A DNA stretch of 64,000 nucleotides. It comes from Paracoccus sp. C2R09. GTDB taxonomy: Bacteria > Pseudomonadota > Alphaproteobacteria > Rhodobacterales > Rhodobacteraceae. How positions within the stretch are numbered: position 1 is the first letter of the stretch; every line of letters starts with the position of its first letter. Position numbers and translations under genes: made by a program. Location of the stretch: NCBI RefSeq assembly GCF_018860625.1, contig NZ_JAHKQB010000017.1, forward strand, positions 1 to 64,000, written 5' to 3'. Positions 17,562-28,025 of the stretch are shown one piece after another. The notes beneath the pieces are model-generated. The model ran no database searches. It worked only from the letters and a program-made list of their open reading frames with translations, and had not been told where the DNA came from.

Positions 17562-20502
17562 ACCCTTTCGCGGGCTCTATTCCCTGCCGCCGGGCGTCGA
17601 TTTCGCGACCGAGTTCGTGCGCGGCCTGCGCGACCGCATGGCCGATTTCCCGCCCGAGGAGATGGCCCGCGTCACCGTCTATGCCAACGCGTCGTCGACC
17701 CTTGGCGCGCTGCGCCGGGCCTTCGACGCGGCAGGCCCCGCGATCCTGCCGCGGCTGCGGTCGGTGACATCGCTCGAACCCGGCCCCGCGCTGATGCCCG
17801 ATCCGCCGCAGGCCCCCCTGGCACGCAAGCTGCAGCTGGCACGGCTGATCTCTCAGCTGCTGAAGCTGCAGCCGGATCTGGGCGCCGCGCATTCGATCCC
17901 GGTTCTTGCGCAGTCCTTGTCCGACCTGATGACGGAAATGCAGACCGAGGGGCTGGACCTTCAGGCGCTTCTGGACATCGACACCGGCGATCATGCGCGC
18001 CACTGGCAGAACGCGCTGCAATTCATCCGCATCGCCGCCGATTTCCACCTTGCCACCCCCTGGGCCGACGCCGCGGGCCGTCAGCGTGCCGCCGCCATCG
18101 CCGCCTGCGAGGATTGGGCCGAGGGTCGCAACCTGCCCGACGGGCCGGTGATCGTCGCGGGCTCGACCGGATCGCATGGCGCGACAAGGATGTTCATGGA
18201 GGCCGTGGCCCGCCTGCCGGGCGGCGCGGTGGTCCTGCCGGGCTTCGACGACCACCAGCCCGATCAGGTCTGGGACGGCCTGGGCGATGCGTCCGACGAT
18301 CACCCGCAATCGCGCTTCGCCCCCCTGATGCGCCGGGTGGGGCGTCCGCGTCCCTGGACCGACACGCCCCCGCCATCGGCGGATCGCAACCGTCTGGTCT
18401 CGCTTGCGCTGCGGCCCGCGCCCGTGACGGATCAGTGGATCGCCGAGGGTCCGTCCCTGCCCGACCTGATCGCCCCCACCGAGGCCCTGACCCTGATCGA
18501 GGCCGACCAGCCCGGCCAGGAGGCCGAGGCCGTGGCCCTGGTCATGCGCGACGCGGCCGAACACGGGCGCGACATCACGCTGATCTCGGCCGATTCGGGG
18601 CTGATCCGGCGGGTCTCGGCAGCGCTCGACCGTTGGCACATCCGGCCCGACGACAGTTCGGGCCAGCCGCTGTCGCTGACCCCGCCGGGCCTGTTCCTGC
18701 GCCAGATCGCGCAGCTGTCGGGCGAGGCGCTGACCATCGACCGCCTGCTGATCCTGCTGAAGCACCCACTGACCGCGACCGGATCGACCACGATCGGGCG
18801 CAACGACATGCTGCGCCTGACGCGCGACCTGGAACTGCACCTGCGCCGGAACGGCCCCGCATTCCCCGATGCGGCAACCCTGCAGGACTGGGGCGACCGG
18901 GGCGACGCGCTGCGCAAGACCTGGGCTGGTTGGCTGGCCGCCATGCTGGACCGCATGGCCCCCCTTGCCCGCGACCGCGCGCCCCGCCCCTTGCCAGACC
19001 GGCTGGCCGATCTGGTGGACCTGGCCGAGGCGCTGGCCGCCGGCCCCTCGGGCGATCCGGCGGCTTCGCGCCTGTGGCAGGACAAGGCCGGGCGCTGCAC
19101 GCTGGACGTGATGCGCCACCTGCGCGAACACGCCCCCCACGGGCCCGATTTCGGCCCCGCCGACCTGTCGGCGCTGCTGGCCACCGAATTGCAGCGCAGC
19201 GCCGTCCGGGAAGATGTCGCAAGCTTCCACCTGCTGCGCATCCGCGGCACCCGCGAGGCGCGGCTCTATGGTCACGGCACGGTCATCCTGTCGGGCCTGA
19301 ACGAGGGCGGCTGGCCGCAATCGCTGTCGCCCGACCCCTGGCTGTCGCGGCAGATGCGCATGGCGGCGGGCCTGCCGGTCCCCGAACGCCAGATCGGCCT
19401 TGCGGCGCACGACTTTCAGCAGGCCATCGGCGCGGACCGCGTGTTCCTGACCCGCGCACGCCGCGATGCCGAGGCCGAGACCATCCCCAGCCGCTGGCTG
19501 AACCGCCTCGTGAACCTGATGGGCGGCCTGCCCGACCGCAACGGCCCGCAGGCGCTGGCCGCGATGCGGGCGCGGGGTGCGGAATGGCTGGCCATGGCGC
19601 AGGCCATCCAGCGGCCCGTGGCGCAGGTGCCGGGGGCGCTGCGCCCCTCGCCCATCCCGCCCGCGCCGGCATTCGCGGAACTGCCGGTCACCGACATCTC
19701 TCACCTCATCCGGGACCCCTATGCGGTCTATGCCAAGCGCGTGCTGGGCCTGCGCCCGCTGCCGCCGCTGCGCCCCGAACCCGATGCCGCCCTGCGCGGC
19801 CAGGCGCTGCATTCCATCGTGGAACACCTGCTGAAGACCAAGCCCCTGCCCGACACCCCGCCCGAGGTGCTGAAGGCTGCCTTCCTGCAGGTCGCGGACC
19901 AGGTGCTGGAGCGCGAGGTGCCCTGGCCCGTGGCCCGCGCCTTCTGGAAGGCCCGCATTCACGGCATCGCCGACCGCATCGTCGCGGACGAACTGGACCG
20001 CCTGTCGCAGGGCGAACCCGTCGTGATCGAGAATCGCGGCCGCGTGGACCTGCCGGCTCTGGGCATGGTCCTGACGGCCAAGCCCGACCGGATCGACCTG
20101 CTGCATGACGGGCGGGCGATGATCTACGACTACAAGTCCGGATCGCCCCCGACCGACAAGCAGATCGAACATTTCGACAAGCAGCTGATGCTGGAGGCCG
20201 CGATGGCACGGCGCGGCGGCTTCGACGCATTGGGGCCGGTGGACGTGGCGGGCATCGCCTATATCCAGCTGGGCGGCGAAGGGGCGACCGCCGCCCGCAC
20301 CCATGACGCGGAAATCGAGGGGCGGAACTGGGACGGCTTCGTGGATCTGGTCACGACCTATCTGGCGGGGAATGCGGGCTTCACCGCGATGCGCGCGCCG
20401 CAATCGGTCAGCTATGCGGGCGATTACGATCACCTGGCGCGGTATGGCGAATGGTCGCTGACCGATGCCGCAACCCCGCGAAAGGTGGGCGATCATGGAT
20501 GA
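17554..20502 (+). CDS. addB: Double-strand break repair protein AddB (alphaproteobacterial type)
   Basis: AddB is the second nuclease and Chi-recognition subunit of AddAB, which resects DNA ends for RecA-dependent repair. The 982-residue protein begins at the ATG within the murU 3' end (8-base overlap). Its C-terminal nuclease domain is clear: the RecB-type motif IYDYKSGSPPTDKQ lies near residues 862-875, preceded by LRGQALHSIVEHLL. The central region has the inactivated helicase-like character of AddB (HLLRIRGTREARLYGHG, ILSGLNEGGWPQS). The cysteines of the iron-sulfur AddB of Firmicutes are not evident. addA follows with an 8-base overlap. Confidence 0.92.
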   Translation: MREPFRGLYSLPPGVDFATEFVRGLRDRMADFPPEEMARVTVYANASSTLGALRRAFDAAGPAILPRLRSVTSLEPGPALMPDPPQAPLARKLQLARLISQLLKLQPDLGAAHSIPVLAQSLSDLMTEMQTEGLDLQALLDIDTGDHARHWQNALQFIRIAADFHLATPWADAAGRQRAAAIAACEDWAEGRNLPDGPVIVAGSTGSHGATRMFMEAVARLPGGAVVLPGFDDHQPDQVWDGLGDASDDHPQSRFAPLMRRVGRPRPWTDTPPPSADRNRLVSLALRPAPVTDQWIAEGPSLPDLIAPTEALTLIEADQPGQEAEAVALVMRDAAEHGRDITLISADSGLIRRVSAALDRWHIRPDDSSGQPLSLTPPGLFLRQIAQLSGEALTIDRLLILLKHPLTATGSTTIGRNDMLRLTRDLELHLRRNGPAFPDAATLQDWGDRGDALRKTWAGWLAAMLDRMAPLARDRAPRPLPDRLADLVDLAEALAAGPSGDPAASRLWQDKAGRCTLDVMRHLREHAPHGPDFGPADLSALLATELQRSAVREDVASFHLLRIRGTREARLYGHGTVILSGLNEGGWPQSLSPDPWLSRQMRMAAGLPVPERQIGLAAHDFQQAIGADRVFLTRARRDAEAETIPSRWLNRLVNLMGGLPDRNGPQALAAMRARGAEWLAMAQAIQRPVAQVPGALRPSPIPPAPAFAELPVTDISHLIRDPYAVYAKRVLGLRPLPPLRPEPDAALRGQALHSIVEHLLKTKPLPDTPPEVLKAAFLQVADQVLEREVPWPVARAFWKARIHGIADRIVADELDRLSQGEPVVIENRGRVDLPALGMVLTAKPDRIDLLHDGRAMIYDYKSGSPPTDKQIEHFDKQLMLEAAMARRGGFDALGPVDVAGIAYIQLGGEGATAARTHDAEIEGRNWDGFVDLVTTYLAGNAGFTAMRAPQSVSYAGDYDHLARYGEWSLTDAATPRKVGDHG

Positions 20503-23500
20503 GGCCACGCTGAACCAGATCGGCGCGGCCGATCCCCTGCGCACGACATGGCTGACGGCCAATGCGGGGTCCGGCAAGACCCGCGTGCTGACCGACCGCG
20601 TGGCGCGGCTGCTGCTGGGCGGGACCGCGCCGGAACGTATCCTGTGCCTGACCTATACCAAGGCCGCCGCGACCGAGATGCAGAACCGCCTGCTGGCGCG
20701 CCTTGGCCGATGGGCCATGCTGCCCGAGGATGCGCTGCGCGAGGAACTGGCATCCCTGGGCGAGGATCGCGCCCCCGACCTGCCCGAGGCGCGGCGCCTG
20801 TTCGCCCGCGCGATCGAGGCACCGGGCGGGCTGAAGGTGCAGACGATCCACAGCTTCTGCGCGGCGCTGCTGCGGCGCTTCCCGCTGGAGGCCGGCGTGC
20901 CGATGGGCTTTGCCGAACTGGACGACCGCAGCGCCCGCGCCATGCGCGCCGAGATCCTGGAGGACATGGCCGAGACCGGCCACCCCGCCATGGGCGACCT
21001 GACCGCGCTGGTGGGCGGCGACGGGCTGGACGGGTTCCTCGGTTCGTTCTCCGAGGCCGATTTCGCCGCGCCCCCCGATGCCGACGCGATCCGCGCAGCG
21101 ATGGGCGTGCCGCCGGGCATGACGCAGGACGCGCTGCTGGCGCAGGTCTTCGACGGCAACCAGGGCGATCTGTTCGACGCGATCCTGCCGGTCATGGCCA
21201 AGGGCGGCGCGACCGATGCGAAGATCGCGCAGAAGCTGGGCACGGGCAATTGGCGCGATCCGGGCCAGCCGGAACTGGCCCTGCTGGTCGATCAGTTCCT
21301 GACCGGCGCCAAGACCAAGGAGCCCTTCACCGCCAAGATCGGCAAGCTGCCGACCAAGGGCCTGCGCGAAGGCCCCTGCGGGCCCTTCATGGACGAACTG
21401 GACGACCTGATGCTGCGCGTGCAGGAGGCCCGGCTGCCCGCGCTTGGCCTTGCGCAGGCGGAACGCACGCTGCGTCTGCACCGCTTCGGCCATGAATTCA
21501 CGCAACGCATGGCCCGGGCCAAAGCCGCGAATGGCTGGCTGGATTTCGACGACCTGATCCGCCGCACGGCCCAGTTGCTGGGCGAATCCAGCATGGCGCA
21601 ATGGGTGCTGTGGCGTCTGGACGGCGGCATCGACCACATCCTGGTCGATGAGGCGCAGGACACCAGCCCCGAGCAGTGGCGCGTGATCCGCCGCCTGACC
21701 GATGAATTCACCAGCGGCGACGGCGCGCATGACCGGCCCCGCACGCTGTTCGTGGTGGGCGATCCCAAGCAGTCGATCTATTCCTTCCAAGGCGCCGACA
21801 TCGCCGTCTTCGAGGATATGCGCGACCGCTTCGGCCACGATTTCGCCGCCGTCCAGCAGCCCATGCAGACGCGCGGGCTGGCCCACAGCTTCCGCTCCTC
21901 GCCCGCGATCCTGACCCTGGTCGATGCGGTCTTCCAGGGCAAGGCCGCGCAGGGCCTGGGCGATCCGCCGCGCCACGTGGCCTTCCGCAGCGCCATGCCG
22001 GGGCGCGTGGACATCTGGCCCGCCCTGCCCAAGCCCGACAAGCCCGAGGCCGCCGACTGGACCAGCCCCGTCGATGCCCCTGCCGATAACGACGCGGATG
22101 TCGAACTGGGCCGCCTGATCGCGGGCCGGATCGCGGACATGCTGGGCCAGCCCATCCTGGACGGCAAGACGGGCCAGCCCCGCGCCATCCATGCGGGCGA
22201 CATCCAGATCCTGGTGCAGCGCCGCGGATCCCTGTTCGAGGCGCTGATCGGCGCGCTGAAATCGGCGGGCCTGCCCGTGGCGGGGGCGGACCGGCTGCGC
22301 CTTGCGGCCGAACTGGCCGTGCGCGACATCACCGCCACCCTGTCGGTCCTTGCCACCCCCGAGGACGACCTGAGCCTTGCCGCCGCCCTCAGATCGCCGT
22401 TGTTCGGCCTGTCCGAGGATGATCTCTATCGCCTGTCGTCGGGCCGCAAGCGGGGCGAGTTCCTGTGGGCGCGGCTGCGCAATTCGGATCACCGCGCGGT
22501 CTGGGACGTGCTGGCGGACATGGCGGACCATGCCGACTATCTTCGCCCGCACGACCTGATCGCGCGCCTGCTGACGCGCCATGGCGGGCGGCAGGCGCTG
22601 CTGGCCAGGCTGGGCGCCGAGGCCGAGGACGGCATCGACGAGCTGATGTCCCAGGCCCTGGCCTACGAACAGGTGGAAACGCCGTCGCTGACGGGCTTTC
22701 TCGTGTGGCTGCAGGGCGACGATGTCGAGGTGAAGCGCCAGTTGCCCGGCGGATCGGGCGGGCTGATCCGGGTGATGACGGTGCACGGGTCCAAGGGCCT
22801 CGAAAGCCCCATCGTGATCCTGCCCGAAACGCAGAAGCGCCGCCCCTCGAACATGCAGAAGACGGTGCGCATGGGCGACATGCCCGCATGGCGCGGGGCC
22901 GCAACCGAGCGCTGCGATGCCGTGGCCGATGCCGTGACCGATTGGGAACGCCGCCAGGAAGAGGAACGCCGCCGCCTGCTCTATGTGGCGATGACGCGGG
23001 CCGAAAGCTGGCTGATCGTGGCCGCTGCGGGTGACACCGGCGAAGGGCTGGACAGCTGGCACTCGATGATCGCGGAAGGCGCGGCGACCGCCGCCCTGCC
23101 CCGCGCCCCCATCGAGATCGAGGGCCTGGGCATCGGGCTGCGCCTGTCCTTCGGCGACTGGCCGGACGGCACGGTCGATCCGCCCACAGCGCCCCTGCCC
23201 CCGCGCGCCGCACCCGACTGGGCGCACCGCCTGCCGCCCCAACCGCCCGAATACCGATCGCCCGTTGCCGCGACCGCCCTGGGCGGGGCCAAGGCCCTGG
23301 CCGCGCCGAGCGACGGCGATCGCGACGCCGCGATGCTGCGCGGCACGCGTCTGCATCTGCTGCTGGAACACCTGCCCCACCATCCCGCGCCCGGCTGGCC
23401 CGATATCGCCCGCGCCATCCTGTCGGGGGCCGAGGGCGGGCTGCCCGACCCCGAGATGCTGGACGAATTGCTGAGCGAAGCGCAGATCCTGATCACCGCA

Positions 23501-23854
23501 CCCGACCTGGCGCAGATCATGGACCCCGGCCAGGATGCGAATGTCCTGTCCGAGGTGGCGCTGACCGCGCCCCTGCCCGGCATCGGCACGCTGAACGGCG
23601 TGATCGACCGGCTGATCGTCACCGCGGATCGCATCCTTGCCGTCGATTACAAGACCAATGCCGAAGTGCCCGCCACCCCCGAGGCGACGCCCCTGGGCAT
23701 CCTGCGTCAGATGGCGGCCTATCGCGCGGCGCTGACCGCCATCTGGTCCGACAGGCCGGTCGAGGTGGCGGTGCTGTGGACCACGACGCGCAGCGTGATG
23801 ACCCTGCCGGGTGCGCTTCTGGACGGCGTGATGCGCGACCTGGCCGGGTCTTGA
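20495..23854 (+). CDS. addA: Double-strand break repair helicase-nuclease AddA
   Basis: AddA is the 3'-5' UvrD-type helicase and nuclease of AddAB. The 1119-residue protein has Walker [10 protein letters not shown] (21-29), the Ia motif [12 protein letters not shown], Walker [14 protein letters not shown] and motif [19 protein letters not shown]. Motif V is [10 protein letters not shown] and motif [14 protein letters not shown]. The C-terminal RecB-family nuclease motif is ILAVDYKTN. The start is set by AAAGGTGG upstream and the overlap with addB. The pair is tightly coupled, so both subunits should be made in balanced amounts. trxA follows after about 80 bases. Confidence 0.95.
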   Translation: MDEATLNQIGAADPLRTTWLTANAGSGKTRVLTDRVARLLLGGTAPERILCLTYTKAAATEMQNRLLARLGRWAMLPEDALREELASLGEDRAPDLPEARRLFARAIEAPGGLKVQTIHSFCAALLRRFPLEAGVPMGFAELDDRSARAMRAEILEDMAETGHPAMGDLTALVGGDGLDGFLGSFSEADFAAPPDADAIRAAMGVPPGMTQDALLAQVFDGNQGDLFDAILPVMAKGGATDAKIAQKLGTGNWRDPGQPELALLVDQFLTGAKTKEPFTAKIGKLPTKGLREGPCGPFMDELDDLMLRVQEARLPALGLAQAERTLRLHRFGHEFTQRMARAKAANGWLDFDDLIRRTAQLLGESSMAQWVLWRLDGGIDHILVDEAQDTSPEQWRVIRRLTDEFTSGDGAHDRPRTLFVVGDPKQSIYSFQGADIAVFEDMRDRFGHDFAAVQQPMQTRGLAHSFRSSPAILTLVDAVFQGKAAQGLGDPPRHVAFRSAMPGRVDIWPALPKPDKPEAADWTSPVDAPADNDADVELGRLIAGRIADMLGQPILDGKTGQPRAIHAGDIQILVQRRGSLFEALIGALKSAGLPVAGADRLRLAAELAVRDITATLSVLATPEDDLSLAAALRSPLFGLSEDDLYRLSSGRKRGEFLWARLRNSDHRAVWDVLADMADHADYLRPHDLIARLLTRHGGRQALLARLGAEAEDGIDELMSQALAYEQVETPSLTGFLVWLQGDDVEVKRQLPGGSGGLIRVMTVHGSKGLESPIVILPETQKRRPSNMQKTVRMGDMPAWRGAATERCDAVADAVTDWERRQEEERRRLLYVAMTRAESWLIVAAAGDTGEGLDSWHSMIAEGAATAALPRAPIEIEGLGIGLRLSFGDWPDGTVDPPTAPLPPRAAPDWAHRLPPQPPEYRSPVAATALGGAKALAAPSDGDRDAAMLRGTRLHLLLEHLPHHPAPGWPDIARAILSGAEGGLPDPEMLDELLSEAQILITAPDLAQIMDPGQDANVLSEVALTAPLPGIGTLNGVIDRLIVTADRILAVDYKTNAEVPATPEATPLGILRQMAAYRAALTAIWSDRPVEVAVLWTTTRSVMTLPGALLDGVMRDLAGS

Positions 23855-23934
23855 CCGAAGGGGGTGGGGCACATAGCTCTTGTTCGACAAGACCGCCGGT
23901 ATCCGCCGGTCATTTCCGTAAGAAGGAGCTGAGC

Positions 23935-24255
23935 ATGGCTACCGTGCATGTGAACGACGCCGAATTCGACGCCGAGGTGCGCCAGGCCGCGACCCCCGTC
24001 GTGGTCGATTTCTGGGCCGAATGGTGCGGCCCCTGCAAGCAGATCGGCCCGGCACTGGAAGAACTGTCGGACGAATATGCCGGCAAGATCAAGGTCGTGA
24101 AGGTCAATGTCGACGAGAACCCCGAACAGGCGGCCCAGCTGGGCGTGCGCGGCATTCCCGCCCTGTTCATGTTCAAGGACGGCGAGGTCGTGTCGAACCG
24201 CATGGGCGCCGCCCCCAAGGCCGCGCTGAAGGGCTGGATCGACGAGTCGATCTGA
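23935..24255 (+). CDS. trxA: Thioredoxin
   Basis: Thioredoxin reduces protein disulfides in the cytoplasm and is recycled by thioredoxin reductase. The 106-residue protein has the standard length, the active site WCGPC with Cys31 and Cys34, the preceding VVVDFWAEW strand and the cis-proline segment RGIPALFMF. An AAGGAG site precedes the ATG. It is the last gene of the dapB-to-trxA series and is followed by a terminator; addA-trxA adjacency is common in this group. Confidence 0.96.
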   Translation: MATVHVNDAEFDAEVRQAATPVVVDFWAEWCGPCKQIGPALEELSDEYAGKIKVVKVNVDENPEQAAQLGVRGIPALFMFKDGEVVSNRMGAAPKAALKGWIDESI

Positions 24256-24275
24256 TCCCCGCGCATGGCGCATCG

Positions 24276-24312
24276 AAAGGCGGCGGCCCTAGACGGGCCA
24301 GCCGCCTTTTTT
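24276..24312 (+). terminator. Rho-independent terminator after trxA
   Basis: Arms AAAGGCGGC (24276-24284) and GCCGCCTTTTTT (24301-24312) form a GC stem with a small internal hairpin in the loop and a run of six T. It overlaps the last codon and stop of the convergent gene ending at 24289, and the A-run on the other side may let it work for that gene too. Confidence 0.85.
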
Positions 24313-25191
24313 CATGGCCGACAGCAACCGATCGTCGGCATCGGGCGCCATCATGTCCAGGCTGTTGCGGCGCAGGAACCAGTCGAGGAACTTGTCCGTC
24401 GGGGGGGCGTGTCCCGCGGCCATCGCGATGGCGGGATCGGCACCCAGATCGGCCGCGTTCAGCGCGACGTGGTGGAAATCGGATTGCGCGAACAGGACCA
24501 GCGGCTTGCCCAGGATCAGCGCGTCGAAGCCCACTGCGCTGTTCTGGGTGACGACGAAGGCGCAATCGCGCAGAAGCACCGCCGTTTCCCCGCCGATGGT
24601 CAGGTTCGGATATTCCGCCTGCAGCGCCCCCAGGGCGGCGTGATCCCTGTCGTCATGGACCTCCTTGGGATGCAGCGTCGCGATGCAGGGGCGGCCCGTC
24701 ATCGCCGCATGGCGGATCATGCCGATGGGGCTGGCCGACTGGAAGCTGCGCTGCTTGCGCAGATGGCCCTGCAGGGGGATCAGGATGTGATCGCCGCGAA
24801 CGGGATCCGCACCCGGCAGCACGCGCCTTCGCAGGCGGCGGGCGAAATTGGCGGCGGCCCGATCCTCGATCAGGTCCGGGTCGAACCGCGCCTGCGCGAT
24901 GGGCCAGCGCCAGCGTTCGGCCTGCGGCTCCAGCCGCCAATAGGGATAGTGATAGGCCCGCCGGAAGGTCAGCGCGCGGTCATGGGTCGGGCGTTCCATG
25001 TTGAACAGCGCATAGCCCGGACGGGCAGGGGCACGGGCACGCGGCCCCTCGCCGGAATGGCGGATCCTGACGGTCCATCCGCGCGCCTCCAAAAGGGCCG
25101 TCATCCGGTTCAGGAATCCCAGACGACCCGCCTTCGCCATCTGCAGAACCGGGGGATACAGATAGACGTTCAGCAGCAGTTCTTCGCCCAT
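24289..25191 (-). CDS. Capsule polysaccharide/Kdo-transferase-like protein
   Basis: The 300-residue protein resembles the GT-B-like capsule-synthesis family that includes KpsC/KpsS Kdo-transferase domains. The recognisable part is the C-terminal half: ILIPLQGHLRKQ, ATLHPKEVHD, and VVTQNSAVGFDALILGKPLVLF, the conserved donor-site segment of that family. It has no signal peptide. It stands alone between trxA and hslV with no other capsule genes nearby, so the acceptor is unknown. The start at 25191 is the first in-frame ATG and gives a plausible N-terminus. Confidence 0.65.
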   Translation of the reverse strand: MGEELLLNVYLYPPVLQMAKAGRLGFLNRMTALLEARGWTVRIRHSGEGPRARAPARPGYALFNMERPTHDRALTFRRAYHYPYWRLEPQAERWRWPIAQARFDPDLIEDRAAANFARRLRRRVLPGADPVRGDHILIPLQGHLRKQRSFQSASPIGMIRHAAMTGRPCIATLHPKEVHDDRDHAALGALQAEYPNLTIGGETAVLLRDCAFVVTQNSAVGFDALILGKPLVLFAQSDFHHVALNAADLGADPAIAMAAGHAPPTDKFLDWFLRRNSLDMMAPDADDRLLSAMKKGGWPV

Positions 25192-25287
25192 GACGGCAGG
25201 CTAGGGTGCCGCTGCCCTGTTTTCAACGGGTTGCAGAAGGGCCGGGGCGCCCATATCTGCTTGGCCGACTGAAGGAAGGAGCGTCCC

Positions 25288-25842
25288 ATGGCAGAGGACA
25301 AGTTTCCCGGCTGGCACGGCACCACGATTCTGGCCGTGCGCCGGAACGGCAAGGTGGTCGTCGCGGGCGACGGGCAGGTCAGCGTCGGACCAACGGTGAT
25401 GAAGGGCAGCGCCCGCAAGGTGCGGCGGCTGTCGCCCGGTGGCCGCGACGTGGTCGTGGGCTTCGCGGGTTCGACCGCCGATGCCTTCACCCTGCTCGAA
25501 CGGCTGGAGAAGAAGCTGGAGGCCGCGCCCGGCCAGTTGCAGCGCGCCTGCGTCGAGCTGGCCAAGGACTGGCGCATGGACAAGTACCTGCGCAACCTGG
25601 AGGCCATGCTGATCGTCACCGACGGCACGGATCTTCTGGTGGTCACCGGCGCGGGCGACGTGCTGGAACCGGAATTCGACGTTGCGGCCATCGGCTCGGG
25701 CGGGAATTTCGCGCTGGCCGCCGCGCGCGGGCTTCTGGAAAGCGATCTGGATGCCGAAGACGTGGCCCGCAAGGCCATGCAGATCGCCGCCGATATCTGC
25801 GTCTATACCAACGGTCGCCTGACCGTCGAGGTTCTGGGCTGA
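25288..25842 (+). CDS. hslV: ATP-dependent protease subunit HslV
   Basis: HslV is the proteolytic core (two hexamers) of HslVU. The 184-residue protein carries an 11-residue leader before the catalytic threonine in [10 protein letters not shown] (Thr12 or Thr13), unlike the enterobacterial protein where Thr follows Met directly. The leader must be removed for activity; similar leaders are usual in Rhodobacterales. [11 protein letters not shown] and [14 protein letters not shown] are family segments, the second binding a structural cation. hslU follows 21 bases downstream. Confidence 0.96.
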   Translation: MAEDKFPGWHGTTILAVRRNGKVVVAGDGQVSVGPTVMKGSARKVRRLSPGGRDVVVGFAGSTADAFTLLERLEKKLEAAPGQLQRACVELAKDWRMDKYLRNLEAMLIVTDGTDLLVVTGAGDVLEPEFDVAAIGSGGNFALAAARGLLESDLDAEDVARKAMQIAADICVYTNGRLTVEVLG

Positions 25843-25863
25843 GACCCTGAGGAGACACGCGAA

Positions 25864-27171
25864 ATGACCGACCTGACCCCAAGCCAGATCGTGTCCGAGC
25901 TGGACCGATTCATCATCGGCCAGAAGGATGCGAAACGCGCCGTCGCCGTCGCCCTGCGCAACCGCTGGCGCCGCAAGCGCCTTGGCGACGACCTGCGCGA
26001 CGAGGTGTATCCCAAGAACATCCTGATGATCGGCCCGACCGGTGTCGGCAAGACCGAGATCAGCCGCCGCCTGGCCAAGCTGGCCAATGCGCCCTTCGTC
26101 AAGGTCGAGGCGACGAAGTTCACCGAGGTCGGCTATGTCGGGCGCGATGTGGAACAGATCATCCGCGACCTGATGGACGCCGCGATGAACGACACCCGCG
26201 AACGCATGCGCGAGGACGTGAAGACCCGCGCCCACGAGGCCGCCGAGGATCGCGTGATCGAGGCGCTGGCCGGCAAGGACGCGCGCGACGGCACCCGCCA
26301 GATGTTCCGCGACAAGCTGAAGCGCGGCGAACTGGACGACACCGTCATCGAGCTGGAGGTGGCCGACAACTCGAACCCGCTCGGCGGGATGGAGATGCCG
26401 GGCCAGCCGGGGCAGCCCATGGGCGGCATGATGGACCTGTCGGGCCTGATGAAGGCCTTTGGCGGTCGCCGCGTGCGCCGCAAGGTGACCGTCGCCGAAA
26501 GCTACGAGCTGCTGATCGCGGAAGAGGCCGACAAGCTGCTGGACGACGAGACGATCAAGGCCGCGGCCCTGGAATCGGTGCAGGAGAACGGCATCGTCTT
26601 CATCGACGAGATCGACAAGGTCTGCGCGCGCAGCGATGCCCGCGGCGGCGATGTCAGCCGCGAAGGCGTGCAGCGCGACCTGCTGCCGCTGATCGAGGGC
26701 ACGACCGTCAGCACGAAATACGGCGCGGTGCGCACGGATCACATCCTGTTCATCGCTTCGGGCGCGTTCCACGTCGCCAAACCCTCGGACCTGCTGCCCG
26801 AACTTCAGGGCCGCCTGCCCATCCGCGTCGAGCTGCGCGCCCTGTCCGAGGAGGATTTCGTCCGCATCCTGACCGAGACCGACAACGCCCTGACGCGCCA
26901 GTACACCGCGCTGATGCAGACCGAGGGCGTGACCGTCTCCTTCGCCCACGACGGCATCGCGGCGCTTGCCCGCATCGCCGCCGAGGTGAACGCCTCGGTC
27001 GAGAATATCGGTGCGCGCAGGCTGTATACCGTGATCGAGCGCGTCTTCGAGGAGCTGTCCTTCAACGCGCCCGACCGTGGCGGCGAGACGATCGAGGTGG
27101 ATGCCGCCTTCGTCGAGACGCATATCGGCGATCTGTCGCGTTCGACGGACCTGTCCCGCTACGTCCTGTAA
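25864..27171 (+). CDS. hslU: ATP-dependent protease ATPase subunit HslU
   Basis: HslU unfolds substrates and feeds them to HslV. The 435-residue protein begins with the family segment [14 protein letters not shown]. It has Walker A GPTGVGKT (57-64) and the GYVGRD pore motif, then a Gly/Met-rich I-domain stretch ([15 protein letters not shown]). Walker B is [10 protein letters not shown], and the C-terminus ends in LSRYVL, whose last residues insert between HslV subunits to activate them. A GC hairpin follows the gene. Confidence 0.97.
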   Translation: MTDLTPSQIVSELDRFIIGQKDAKRAVAVALRNRWRRKRLGDDLRDEVYPKNILMIGPTGVGKTEISRRLAKLANAPFVKVEATKFTEVGYVGRDVEQIIRDLMDAAMNDTRERMREDVKTRAHEAAEDRVIEALAGKDARDGTRQMFRDKLKRGELDDTVIELEVADNSNPLGGMEMPGQPGQPMGGMMDLSGLMKAFGGRRVRRKVTVAESYELLIAEEADKLLDDETIKAAALESVQENGIVFIDEIDKVCARSDARGGDVSREGVQRDLLPLIEGTTVSTKYGAVRTDHILFIASGAFHVAKPSDLLPELQGRLPIRVELRALSEEDFVRILTETDNALTRQYTALMQTEGVTVSFAHDGIAALARIAAEVNASVENIGARRLYTVIERVFEELSFNAPDRGGETIEVDAAFVETHIGDLSRSTDLSRYVL

Positions 27172-27181
27172 GGCGCAAGGG

Positions 27182-27205
27182 AACCCCGGCCGCCCAGCCG
27201 GGGTT
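27182..27205 (+). terminator. Hairpin after hslU
   Basis: AACCCCGGC (27182-27190) pairs with GCCGGGGTT (27197-27205) around a 6-base loop, 10 bases after the hslU stop. There is no long T-tract, so it may be a weak terminator or an mRNA 3'-end stabiliser. Confidence 0.5.
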
Positions 27206-27243
27206 CGCCCCTTGTCGGAATGCTTCGAACAAGGGGACGGGAC

Positions 27244-27420
27244 ATGGGTTGGCTATTCAGCGCGATCATCTTCGCATTGGACATCTGGGCGATCGCCTCG
27301 GTGATCAACACGAACGAATCCACCAAGACCAAGATCATCTGGATCCTGTTGATCGCGATCCTGCCGGTCATCGGTCTGATCATCTGGTATTTCGCCGGAC
27401 CCAAGGCGAAATATACCTGA
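27244..27420 (+). CDS. Small membrane protein with PLDc_N-type domain
   Basis: This 58-residue protein has two hydrophobic segments (about 3-20 and 31-51) joined by the polar turn NTNESTKTK. That resembles the two-helix PLDc_N domain (cardiolipin-synthase N-terminal region), here without any phospholipase D catalytic domain. The ending WYFAGPKAKY fits that domain. I start it at 27244 after AAGGGGACGG; an upstream in-frame ATG at 27220 would add a charged leader. It is probably an inner-membrane protein of unknown role. Confidence 0.7.
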   Translation: MGWLFSAIIFALDIWAIASVINTNESTKTKIIWILLIAILPVIGLIIWYFAGPKAKYT

Positions 27421-27431
27421 TCCGCATCGGA

Positions 27432-28025
27432 TCAGCGCCTCAGATAGACGTAATACGCACCTTCGCCGCCGTGCCTGTAATGCGCGGCGGTGACCTGCTG
27501 CACGACCATCCCCAGGGGACCGGTATGCAGCCAGTGCGGCACCTGGTGGCGCAGCGCGCCGGGCCGGGTGGGCAGGGGACCATGATCGCCCCGTCCCTTG
27601 CCGGTGATGACCAGCACCAGCCGCAGACCGCCCGCATGACATGACAGGATGAACTGGATCAGTTCGGGATGGGCCGCGGCAAGCGTCATCCCATGCAGGT
27701 CCAGCCGCGCCTCGGGCTTCAGCTTGCCGCGCGTCATGCGCTTGTGGGTCTTGGCATCCATGCGCAGGCCCGATTGCGCCAGCCGTTCCGCCGGGCTCTG
27801 GTTGCGCTGGACCAGCGGCTTCTGCGGCTGGGCCGCCTGGCCGACGCGGAATGCGGGCACGGGCGCCGGGCCGGACGTGTCGCGCAGATCGGGTCGGGGC
27901 AGGGGTGCGGACATGCCTTCGGGGATCGCATCGGCCTTGCGGCGCGGATGCATGGGATGCGCGCTCTCGGCCACCTTGGACCAGAGCGCGCGATCTTCTT
28001 CGGACAGTCCCTTGCGGCGGCGCAT
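27432..28025 (-). CDS. Smr-domain protein
   Basis: The 197-residue protein ends in an Smr domain of the MutS2/YdaL type: LDLHGMTLAAAHPEL near residues 108-122 and LVLVITGKGRG near 136-146. HRHGGEGAYYVYLR-like residues close the protein. Stand-alone Smr proteins bind or cut nucleic acid, often acting as RNA endonucleases in ribosome rescue. The first 100 residues are low-complexity, proline-rich and basic. Its start overlaps the stop of the TimA-like gene by one base (TGATG). Confidence 0.88.
   Translation of the reverse strand: MRRRKGLSEEDRALWSKVAESAHPMHPRRKADAIPEGMSAPLPRPDLRDTSGPAPVPAFRVGQAAQPQKPLVQRNQSPAERLAQSGLRMDAKTHKRMTRGKLKPEARLDLHGMTLAAAHPELIQFILSCHAGGLRLVLVITGKGRGDHGPLPTRPGALRHQVPHWLHTGPLGMVVQQVTAAHYRHGGEGAYYVYLRR

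Noticed and set aside
17389-20577. Open frame of 1062 codons on the minus strand
   Set aside because: It runs opposite addB and murU, and its product has no domain pattern and shadow-frame composition.
20408-23890. Open frame of 1160 codons on the minus strand
   Set aside because: It is antisense to addA, which has every UvrD-type helicase motif in order; the shadow shows none.
23872-23895. Inverted repeat CTTGTTCGACAAG before trxA as an SOS or regulator box
   Set aside because: It does not fit the alphaproteobacterial LexA pattern GTTC-N7-GTTC, and is short enough to occur by chance.
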